In this document: one piece after another, positions 16,346 through 23,710 of the stretch
Position numbering within the stretch: position 1 is the stretch's first letter
How the letters are laid out: each line of letters begins with the position of its first letter
Source: Paraburkholderia nodosa DSM 21604
GTDB taxonomy: Bacteria; Pseudomonadota; Gammaproteobacteria; Burkholderiales; Burkholderiaceae
Direction of reading: 5' to 3'
Length of the DNA stretch: 64,000 nt
Assembly: GCF_000519185.1 (NCBI RefSeq)
Contig: NZ_JAFA01000002.1
Location: 1 to 64,000 of the forward strand
Translations under genes and position numbers: made by a program
Notes under the pieces: model-generated
The model's input: the letters and a program-made list of their open reading frames with translations, nothing else
The model's database searches: none
What the model was told of the DNA's origin: nothing

Positions 16346-17801
16346 CGCCCACGTCCTGCTCGCCGTATTAGGCATTCCGCTCGTGGCCGCCGCCCGCCTG
16401 GCGCTCACGCGAGCGAGCCGTGTCGCGCGTCATCTGAACGTCGCCTTCAGCTTCGCGACGTTTGCAGCCACGCTCGTACTCGCCGCGCGCACCGTCGAGC
16501 ACGGCCCGTCGTTTGCGTTCGGACGGGCATTTTTTGTCGATCCGCTCAACGTGTACCTCGTCGCGCTGACCGCATTCGTCGGCTGGACGACGTCACTGTT
16601 CTCGCGGCCGTACATGCAGGTCGAAGAGGCGCGCGGCCGGATGACGGCAACGCGCATGCGGCTCTATCACAGCATGTACCAGCTTTTCATCTTCGCCATG
16701 CTGCTTGCGCTGCTGACCAATAATCTCGGCGTGCTGTGGATCGCGATGGAAGCCGCCACACTCGCAACCGTGCTGCTCGTCAGCGTCTATCGCACCGCCG
16801 CGAGCCTCGAGGCTGCCTGGAAATATTTCATCCTGTGCGGCGTCGGCATCGCGCAGGCATTGTTCGGCACGATCCTGCTTTACCTCGCTGCGAGCCGACA
16901 GCTGACCGATGGTGATGCGCTGCTCTGGACGAGCCTGGCCGCCGCCAGGACGCACCTTGACCCGAACATCGTATCGATCGCCTTCGTGTTCCTGCTCGTG
17001 GGCTACGGCACCAAGGTCGGACTGGTACCGATGCATAGCTGGTTACCGGACGCACACGCCGAAGGCCCGACGCCGATTTCGGCCGTGCTTTCGGGGCTGC
17101 TGCTGAACGTCGCGCTTTACGCTGTACTGCGCTGCAAGGTGCTTGCCGACGGCGCACTGGGCAATGGTCTGCCTGGGCGGTTGCTGGTCGGGTTCGGGCT
17201 CGTGTCGGTGCTGGTTGCCTCGTTCTCGCTGTTCCGCCAGAAAGACGTCAAGCGGCTGTTCTCCTGGTCCTCGATCGAGCACATGGGGCTGATGACCTTT
17301 GCGTTCGGACTTGGTGGTCCGATCGCGACGTTTGCCGGGCTCCTTCACATGACCGTCCATTCGCTCGTCAAGTCGGCCATCTTCTTCACCGTGGGTCACG
17401 CGGCGCAAAAGGCAGGCACGCAGGCGATCGATGGGATTCGCGGGCTGCTGCAGGTCAGCCCGACCGTCGGCTGGGGGATGATGCTCGGCGCGCTTGCGAT
17501 TCTCGGCCTGCCGCCGTTCGGCGTGTTCGCAAGCGAGTTCCTGATCCTGACGACTGCCATGAACACGATACCCTGGACGGCCCCCCTGCTCCTGCTCGGC
17601 CTCGCCGTCGCATTTGCGGCAATCTTCGCGCGCGTGCAGCGGATGGTGTTTGGTGGCACGACAACGGCAAAACCGCTCGAGCATCGCCCCGCACTGCTAC
17701 CGGTATTCGTTCATCTGGGCCTCGGGCTGATGCTCGGTCTTTACGTGCCGCCTTACCTGGCAACGTGGTATCGCCAGGCCGCGACGATGCTGGGAGGCTG
17801 A
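16338..17801 (+). CDS. hyfF: HyfF-like antiporter-type membrane subunit
   Basis: 487 aa, second NuoM/N-like subunit. Key motifs: TKVGLVPMHSWLPDAHAEGP, then TPISAVLSGLLLNVALYAVL, and the later FSWSSIEHMGLMTFAFGLGG with HMTVHSLVKSAIFFTVGHAA; the lysines and histidines needed for ion translocation are present. Together with hyfB this gives the complex two pump modules. The start overlaps hyfE by 8 bp, and only 3 bases separate its stop from hyfG. Confidence 0.92.
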   Translation: MSDAHVLLAVLGIPLVAAARLALTRASRVARHLNVAFSFATFAATLVLAARTVEHGPSFAFGRAFFVDPLNVYLVALTAFVGWTTSLFSRPYMQVEEARGRMTATRMRLYHSMYQLFIFAMLLALLTNNLGVLWIAMEAATLATVLLVSVYRTAASLEAAWKYFILCGVGIAQALFGTILLYLAASRQLTDGDALLWTSLAAARTHLDPNIVSIAFVFLLVGYGTKVGLVPMHSWLPDAHAEGPTPISAVLSGLLLNVALYAVLRCKVLADGALGNGLPGRLLVGFGLVSVLVASFSLFRQKDVKRLFSWSSIEHMGLMTFAFGLGGPIATFAGLLHMTVHSLVKSAIFFTVGHAAQKAGTQAIDGIRGLLQVSPTVGWGMMLGALAILGLPPFGVFASEFLILTTAMNTIPWTAPLLLLGLAVAFAAIFARVQRMVFGGTTTAKPLEHRPALLPVFVHLGLGLMLGLYVPPYLATWYRQAATMLGG

Positions 17802-17804
17802 AGC

Positions 17805-19367
17805 ATGCGACTCGACTCGTTACCGCTCAGCGCGGCGACCCACCTCAAGTGCAGTCCCGGTCAAGTGCCGGCAAGGATTGCGGACGTCGAGGAAGCGGGC
17901 TGGCTTGAGATCGCGCGCGCCGCGCAATCCAGTCGGAGCCGGCTCATTGCGATGTGGGGTAGCGAAGCGCCCGAAGGAATTTTTTCGGTGAACGCCGCGT
18001 ACGAATGTGAAGACGGGATACTGTGGCTACGTCTCACGACGGAGCGTAGTCCGCAACCCGACGGGAGCTTCCCTGATCTTGCCGCCATTTTTCCGTACGC
18101 GGCGCGCATGCAGCGCGCAATCTTCGATCTCACCGGCCTGCGGGCTCGCGCGGCACAGGACAACCGCCCGTGGCTCAATCACGGCAACTGGCCCGGTGAC
18201 TATTTCCCTTTGCAAAAACAGGCAACCGGCATCGAAAGGTTCGAGTCGAGCGAGGCCGACTACCCCTTCGTGCAGGTCACCGGAGACGGCGTGCACGAAA
18301 TCGCGGTCGGGCCGATCCACGCCGGCACCATCGAGCCCGGACATTTCCGGTTCTCGGTCGTGGGGGAAAAGGTGCTGCGCCTCGAGGAGCGTCTCGGCTA
18401 CGTTCACCGGGGCGTCGAACGGTTGTTCGAACGAACCCCGGCCTCAGGTGGCCACCGGGTCGCGGCACGGATTGCGGGCGACTCGACAGTTGCGTTTTCA
18501 TGGGCGTACTGCATGGCGCTTGAGCAGGCGTGCGGTGTCACGGTGTCGAACCGCGCGCTGTATGTACGCGGCCTCCTGCTGGAAAGGGAGCGGGTTGCCA
18601 ATCATCTGGGCGACCTGGGTGCGCTCGGCAACGATGCGGGGTTTGCCTTCGGACTCGCCCAGTTCTCACGGCTCAAGGAGGACTGGATCCGGATGAACGC
18701 TCACGCTTTCGGGCATCGCTATCTGATGGACCGGATCGCGCCAGGGGGCGTCGTAGTCGACATTCGCCCCGAGACTGCGACGGCACTGGCCAGGCAGTGT
18801 GACCGTATCGAGCGTGAAGTCCACGTCTTGCGCAAGATCTACGAAGACCAGTCAGGATTGCAGGACCGCTTTGCCGGCGCGGGCCGGTTGACTGCCGAAG
18901 TTGCCAGGCATTTCGGCGTGCGCGGCATGGCGGCCCGCGCCAGCGGCCACACATTTGATGTGCGCGCGGACTTGCAACCCGCTCCGTATGACGATTTGGC
19001 CGTCAAGGTTGCAAGCGACACGCGGGGCGATGTCGCGGCGCGCGTTGCCGTGCGATTCACCGAAATCGACGAGTCCCTGCGTCTGATGCGTGCGCTGCTG
19101 GCCGAGCTTCCGGCTGGACCGGTTGCCATCGACTTGAAGCCGGCAACGACACCTTCGCGAGGAACAGGCTGGGTGGAAGGATGGCGCGGCGACGTGTTCG
19201 TCGCGCTCGAGCTGGACGCAGACGATGTGGTTTTGCGCTGCCATTGCCACGACCCGTCCTGGCAAGCCTGGCCGGCACTCGAGCACGCGATCATCGGCAA
19301 CATCGTTGCTGACTTCCCGCTGATCAACAAGTCGTTCAACCTGAATTACGCGGGGCACGATCTCTGA
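17805..19367 (+). CDS. hyfG: HyfG-like fused NuoC-NuoD large subunit without NiFe ligands
   Basis: 520 aa. The N-terminal 150 or so residues are NuoC-like and end in NRPWLNHGNWPGDYFPL; the rest is NuoD/hydrogenase large subunit (GPIHAGTIEPGHFRFSVVGE, YVHRGVERLFE). In real group 4 hydrogenases two CxxC motifs bind NiFe. Here the first place reads ARIAGDSTVAFSWAYC and the C-terminus ends NLNYAGHDL, so both pairs are lost. It should therefore not be a hydrogenase but an energy-converting-hydrogenase-related (Ehr-type) or complex-I-like subunit with another function. The stop overlaps the hyfI start. Confidence 0.88.
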   Translation: MRLDSLPLSAATHLKCSPGQVPARIADVEEAGWLEIARAAQSSRSRLIAMWGSEAPEGIFSVNAAYECEDGILWLRLTTERSPQPDGSFPDLAAIFPYAARMQRAIFDLTGLRARAAQDNRPWLNHGNWPGDYFPLQKQATGIERFESSEADYPFVQVTGDGVHEIAVGPIHAGTIEPGHFRFSVVGEKVLRLEERLGYVHRGVERLFERTPASGGHRVAARIAGDSTVAFSWAYCMALEQACGVTVSNRALYVRGLLLERERVANHLGDLGALGNDAGFAFGLAQFSRLKEDWIRMNAHAFGHRYLMDRIAPGGVVVDIRPETATALARQCDRIEREVHVLRKIYEDQSGLQDRFAGAGRLTAEVARHFGVRGMAARASGHTFDVRADLQPAPYDDLAVKVASDTRGDVAARVAVRFTEIDESLRLMRALLAELPAGPVAIDLKPATTPSRGTGWVEGWRGDVFVALELDADDVVLRCHCHDPSWQAWPALEHAIIGNIVADFPLINKSFNLNYAGHDL

Positions 19368-19885
19368 TGTGGCAACTTATCCGGCAATTCGCGCGCTCCG
19401 GCTTTCCGGACGAACCAGCGCCGACAGTGGAAGACGCATGGCGACACGAGGAGCGAGAGATTCGCGGCGAAATACTCGATCTGCTCGGGCGCGCGCTGTG
19501 CATCCGGCAGATCGATGCGGGCTCCTGCAATGGCTGCGAGCTGGAGATCCACGCGCTGAACAACCCCTACTACAACATCGAAGGTCTGGGCATCCGGTTC
19601 GTCGCGAGCCCGCGCCATGCAGACCTGCTGCTCGTGACCGGGCCCGTGACGCTGAACATGAAGACGGCAGTGCTCGCAGCCTATGAGGCTACGCCAGCTC
19701 CAAAGCTCGTTGTTGCGGCGGGTGAATGCGCGTGTACGGGCGGCATTTTTGCCGGGAGCTATGCAGTGTGTGGCCCCGTTTCGTCGATCCTGCCGGTCGA
19801 TGTGGCAATCCCTGGATGTCCCCCGCCGCCCATCGATCTGCTGCAGGGCATCCTGACGGCCTGCCGGTCCGCTATCGAGAGATGA
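19367..19885 (+). CDS. hyfI: HyfI-like small subunit (NuoB family)
   Basis: 172 aa. All four cysteines for the proximal 4Fe-4S (N2-like) cluster are retained: DAGSCNGCELEI, AAGECACTGGIF and AIPGCPPPP. The cluster-bearing partner of the large subunit is thus intact even though the large subunit has no NiFe site. Last gene of the operon; no ferredoxin-type subunit (HyfA/HyfH, NuoI) or hyp maturation gene follows. Starts within the hyfG stop (TGATG). Confidence 0.92.
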   Translation: MWQLIRQFARSGFPDEPAPTVEDAWRHEEREIRGEILDLLGRALCIRQIDAGSCNGCELEIHALNNPYYNIEGLGIRFVASPRHADLLLVTGPVTLNMKTAVLAAYEATPAPKLVVAAGECACTGGIFAGSYAVCGPVSSILPVDVAIPGCPPPPIDLLQGILTACRSAIER

Positions 19886-19954
19886 AATTCAGTAGGGAGA
19901 CGTCGTCCACGCGCTTACGCCCCGCGCGATGTCTCGATCCACTGGGACCTTATC

Positions 19955-20407
19955 ATGCGAGACGACAACTCTGGTGACGAGCGCGAGACTCTCGCGCTCG
20001 TGCGCCTGGCGTGGCCTCAACTCGTCACCATGTTCGGCTTCCTGTTTGCCGTCCTGCTTCGGTACCCGATGTGGTTTGTTGCGCTATCCGTTCTTGCTGT
20101 AACGATCTCGATCTCACACGTCGCTATCAATATCGCAAGGAATCCGGCCAGACCGTTCGATTTTAAAGTGATCGACGGGCTCGTCGTTGGTCTTGGCTGG
20201 GCGGCCAGTCTGCTCTCGATGCACTGGCTGCACATCGAGCAGACGCAGCGTCTTAAGCCAGGTGCGCTTCTTGGCCAGGCGATCCAGACCATTCCGTTTT
20301 CCACTCCTCAACTGGCGTGGGATTCCGCTGTAGCGCAATGGCTGTTCTGTTTCGCCGCGTTGATTGCGATGCTCACCTGGGCGTATAGCGGGCGATACCT
20401 CGACTGA
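19955..20407 (+). CDS. Hypothetical membrane protein
   Basis: 150 aa with about four hydrophobic helices (LVTMFGFLFAVLLRYPMWFV, ALSVLAVTISISHVAI, VIDGLVVGLGWAASLLSMHW, WLFCFAALIAMLTWAYSG). I do not recognise the family. It lies 69 bp after the hyf-like operon on the same strand and could be co-transcribed as an accessory membrane subunit, but nothing in the sequence shows this. The ATG at 19955 has only a weak GGGA upstream. Confidence 0.6.
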   Translation: MRDDNSGDERETLALVRLAWPQLVTMFGFLFAVLLRYPMWFVALSVLAVTISISHVAINIARNPARPFDFKVIDGLVVGLGWAASLLSMHWLHIEQTQRLKPGALLGQAIQTIPFSTPQLAWDSAVAQWLFCFAALIAMLTWAYSGRYLD

Positions 20408-20555
20408 CTCCCGAAAGACCGCAGCAAGGGCTGATCCGGCTGACGCTCCGCATCCTTGACGCAACCGGGGCCATGACACGAGAGAGTTTTAATGTGCGCG
20501 GCAAAGCTTCGTCGCGCGGCGCTCGGTGTCAATGCGGCCCAGGGGCCGCGCGTGT

Positions 20556-20816
20556 GGCCTTAGACTGGCCCGCAAACACGGACACCTATCCTCTTTCCGC
20601 ATATCCGCCAGGCTTGGCAAGAACGACGCGGCGGATGCTGCTGCAGTCTGCGAAGCAGTGACGCGACCAGGCATGCGTTTCGTGCCGGTGAAGGACGAAC
20701 ATCAGCAGGCAGCGCTTTGCCTGCATCGGACACGGCAAGATTTCATAGAAGAAGGGACAATGACCTGCAATCGGTTGCGATGCCCGCTGTCGGAATTCCG
20801 TGTGGTGTTGCCGTAG
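20556..20816 (+). pseudogene. IS110-family transposase remnant
   Basis: One frame contains LGKNDAADAAAVCEAVTRPG, then MRFVPVKDEHQQAALCLHRT and CPLSEFRVVLP, the unmistakable N-terminal RuvC-like core of IS110/IS1111 transposases (KNDAADAEAICEA..RP.MRFVPVK...QQ..L.LHR.R). Both ends are missing and the segment after HRTRQDF is degenerate. No inverted repeats were found around it. A dead scar marking past recombination between the hyf-like operon and the mgtC region. Confidence 0.8.
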
Positions 20817-20992
20817 AACTCGGAGAAGTTACACGGGTACGCACCAGCGCTTTACCCTCCACTTCATCGTTGCGCGAGATCGAGCGGTCCCCGCTTTCGT
20901 GGAGCGTGAATCCTGTGCGTCGTGCAGCCGGCAGAACCTGGACCTGTCCGCACCTGAAGCGAAGCGTGCCGGCGTAACGCCGCGCCCCGCAA

Positions 20993-21265
20993 TCAGCGCC
21001 GGTCATCACGAAAGAGGTCGTCGACAATCCTGTGTGCAGCATCCGAGCCGCCCGCAAGCGCTTCAGCCTCGGTGCAGAATGGGCGCCCGCCTGCTTCCCC
21101 GAAACGTAACGGAGAAAACACCGCTATGGCGTTGTCCGCCTGGAATATCCTGACGATCGCGACGTACCCCGGCCCCGCCTGCGCAAGCCTGTTCGTCCCG
21201 AGACAGGAATCAGGTTCAACGCAGACCTCGAGCCTGAACCCCTCGTATTGGTATGTGCGCGTCAT
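20993..21265 (-). CDS. Small conserved hypothetical protein, 90 aa
   Basis: Begins MTRTYQYEGFRLEVCVEPDS and continues with YVAIVRIFQADNAIAVFSPL and AHRIVDDLFRDDRR, a pattern I associate with small soluble proteins found repeatedly in Burkholderia genomes; function unknown. AGGAGG precedes the ATG at 21265 by 6 bases, which decides this start over the longer frame from 21304. It starts 10 bp after the mgtC-like gene's stop, so the two form an operon. Confidence 0.72.
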   Translation of the reverse strand: MTRTYQYEGFRLEVCVEPDSCLGTNRLAQAGPGYVAIVRIFQADNAIAVFSPLRFGEAGGRPFCTEAEALAGGSDAAHRIVDDLFRDDRR

Positions 21266-21275
21266 GGTTGGCCTC

Positions 21276-21953
21276 CTATTTGTCCTGAAGGCATGCCCGC
21301 ACACCCCGCATGGCTTCCAGGCGCGCGCAGACCGCCGCGAATTCGCTGGCTGTTACGCGCGATAGCGCAATCTGCACGTCGTCGAGATCGGCATCGTCCT
21401 CGGACTGCTGCACGATGAACTGCTTGACCCGTACGCTACCCGTACCCAGCGCACGATGAACCGTATCGAGCGAGACGCTGCCGCGTTCGACCAGGAGCTG
21501 GATGCTGCGCTGCTGGCGCACGGAGATAAAGCGCCGCTCCAGCGGCTTCACGCCTGCCAGGATGAGCAGCATGATGACGGTGGCACCGATCGCTGCGGTG
21601 TACATGCCACCTCCCACTGCCAGTCCGACGCCCGCCACTGACCAGAGGCTGGCTGCCGTCGTCAGGCCACGCACCACTTCGCCACGCAGGAGGATCGATC
21701 CCGCGCCGAGAAAGCCGATCCCCGACACGACCTGGGCTGCAACACGGGATGGATCAAGCACGACGTTCTTCTCGCCCAGCACATCGGCAAAGCCGAATGC
21801 CGACACGAGCATCATGAGCGCGGCACCAACACAGACGAGCATATGGGTACGCAGTCCAGCCGCCCAGTTCAGTCTCTCCCGCTCGAAGCCGATCACACTG
21901 CCGAGCAGGGCAGCGATCAGCAGCCGCGACAGGATTTCGAGGTTTCCAATCAT
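21276..21953 (-). CDS. mgtC: MgtC/SapB-family membrane protein
   Basis: 225 aa. N-terminal membrane domain with the MgtC signature: LLIAALLGSVIGFERE, LRTHMLVCVGAALMMLVSAF, VVSGIGFLGAGSILLRGEVV and RGLTTAASLWSVAGVGLAVG. A C-terminal cytoplasmic ACT-like domain (RRFISVRQQRSIQLLVERGS onward) completes the usual layout. MgtC proteins act in low-magnesium and acid adaptation and inhibit F1Fo ATPase in some species; that role here is by family only. Confidence 0.92.
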   Translation of the reverse strand: MIGNLEILSRLLIAALLGSVIGFERERLNWAAGLRTHMLVCVGAALMMLVSAFGFADVLGEKNVVLDPSRVAAQVVSGIGFLGAGSILLRGEVVRGLTTAASLWSVAGVGLAVGGGMYTAAIGATVIMLLILAGVKPLERRFISVRQQRSIQLLVERGSVSLDTVHRALGTGSVRVKQFIVQQSEDDADLDDVQIALSRVTASEFAAVCARLEAMRGVRACLQDK

Positions 21954-22753
21954 TTCCCGTTCCCGATAGTAATTTCATCAGCCGGCAGGACGTGCATGCA
22001 CAATTGTGACATTTTTGTGACGTTCGTGACGTCCACGGACAAGCCAGTCGTCGCCAGGCTCGCCTGTGCGCTGGCCGCTTTCACGCCGGGCAGCAATGGC
22101 GCCAGGATGGAACACGTCAACGGCGTATCGCGCAGGCGCGACATCATCACGCGACATGAGCTGCGGCTTGCGCCCGACGGTGGCAGTTCCGTTCGCAGCA
22201 CGCGTGGCCTGGTGGCACGGCGCAGATAGCGCGCTGCCCGATGAAAGACCCTGAGACAGGGCGTCCCCTGCGCTGACGCTGCGGACCGGGCTTTCGCGCT
22301 TCGCGTCGAGCCGCGTGACGCGTCTCGCCCCTGCGGGCTTCAATCCCTGACGCACACACCTGAAGCCTCAACACCCTCGTCACACCCCGGTCAGGTGGAG
22401 GCCGCACACGGCCTCCACGATCGCGCTCGCCGCGCGGCGGCTCATCCCGGTCAAACCCGGCGCTTCGCATCCGCCACTCTCCTGGGTTCCCGCCCGACAC
22501 CCGCGACCGTAGCCGGTGGCAGCCAGACATCAAGGGGCGAGGGACCGTGTTGCCCGCACCCCTCCCTCGCCTATTTCCTTGACATCTGGCTGCCACCGGC
22601 TCCTTCAGTCGCACGGGCGCGAACTCAGGAGACTGGCGGCAGCACAGCCGGCACCGGGTTCCACCGGGACGAGCCCAACCCCTACGGGACGGGCGGAATC
22701 TTGGAGCCCGGTCAGCGCAAACACCCATCAACCTCCTTGCTGTGGAGAGTGTC
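21954..22753. other. 800-bp leader without a gene
   Basis: Open frames here are antisense or arginine/proline-rich and lack ribosome sites. The stretch contains a short repeated TGACNTTTNTGTGACGTTCG-like motif near 22008-22035 and a large hairpin at 22511-22601, and leads into the DUF932-ParB genes. It marks the switch from chromosome-like genes to plasmid-like genes. Confidence 0.55.
22511..22601. repeat. Large inverted repeat (hairpin) upstream of DUF932 gene
   Basis: Left arm 22511-22544, loop 22545-22562, right arm 22563-22601. The arms pair over AGCCGGTGGCAGCCAGA, then TCAAGG, then GGCGAGGGA, with two mismatches and a 5-base bulge in the right arm. It is far larger than a normal terminator and lacks a T tract; it could be a replication or transfer structure, a recombination site or an mRNA leader element. 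Confidence 0.85.
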
Positions 22754-23587
22754 ATGCAACTCGCTTCCTCCTTCCGTTACGGCTCCCCGATGCTGCGTTC
22801 CGACTCGCCCCTCCCGGACGACCAGATCCGCCGTGTCGCCCCTTCGATCTTTGCGGACGGCAAGCACGAAAGCCGCTCGGAACGCTACACCTACATTCCG
22901 ACCATCGACGTGCTGCGCGGCCTGCGCAACGAAGGCTTCCAGCCCTTCATGGTCTGCCAGACACGCGTCCGTCATGACGACCGTCGCGAATTTACGAAGC
23001 ACATGATCCGCATGCGGCACGCCGACGAAATCACCGGCGAAGAAGCCAACGAGATCATCCTGCTCAACTCGCACGACGGCACGAGCAGCTACCAGATGCT
23101 CGCCGGTGCCTACCGCTTCGTTTGCCAGAATGGCATGGTCGCCGGGGACACCGTGCGCGATATCCGCGTGCCGCACAAGGGCAACATCGTCCAGAACGTC
23201 ATCAACGGTGCATTCGACGTGCTCGATGGCTTCGACCTCATCGGCGAGCAGAAGGACGGCATGAAGGCCGTCACGCTCGAGCGTGACGAACAGCACGCGT
23301 TTGCGCGCTCCGCGCTCGCGCTGCGCTACGACCCGACCGACGCAGACACGCCCGTCCCCATCACTGAAAACAGCCTGCTCGCCCCGCGCCGCTTCGAGGA
23401 TCGCCGTGACGACCTCTGGACGGTATTTCAGCGGGTTCAGGAAAACCTCACCAAAGGCGGGCTGCACGGTCGCTCGCGCAGTGGACGCTCCATGTCCACC
23501 CGTCCCATCACCGGCATCGACCAGAACGTGAAACTCAACCGCGCGCTGTGGATGCTCGCTGACGCCATGCGCCAGATGAAGGCGTAG
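22754..23587 (+). CDS. DUF932 (phage/plasmid-like, YubP/YfjQ-type) protein
   Basis: 277 aa. Contains RYTYIPTIDVLRGLRNEGFQ, FTKHMIRMRH, EIILLNSHDGTSSYQMLAGA and YRFVCQNGMV, the core of DUF932 proteins found on conjugative plasmids and integrative elements. Role unproven. The ATG at 22754 follows GGAGAG; the in-frame GTG at 22742 is less likely. The same leader pattern (GGAG, then TCATGCAA) precedes the ParB-like gene 123 bp downstream, suggesting they are co-regulated. Confidence 0.85.
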   Translation: MQLASSFRYGSPMLRSDSPLPDDQIRRVAPSIFADGKHESRSERYTYIPTIDVLRGLRNEGFQPFMVCQTRVRHDDRREFTKHMIRMRHADEITGEEANEIILLNSHDGTSSYQMLAGAYRFVCQNGMVAGDTVRDIRVPHKGNIVQNVINGAFDVLDGFDLIGEQKDGMKAVTLERDEQHAFARSALALRYDPTDADTPVPITENSLLAPRRFEDRRDDLWTVFQRVQENLTKGGLHGRSRSGRSMSTRPITGIDQNVKLNRALWMLADAMRQMKA

Positions 23588-23710
23588 CCACCACCCGGCG
23601 GCATCCGCTGCCGCCCCTCCATTCCTTTGATCAGGACTCCTTTCCGGGTCAAGTCCTGACCAGCCCTCTAGTACCGACCCGGAGCCTTCTTCTACCTTTT
23701 GGAGTCAGTC

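Noticed and set aside
17805..19885. Functional NiFe-hydrogenase
   Set aside because: Both CxxC nickel-ligand motifs of the large subunit are absent, and no maturation genes are present.
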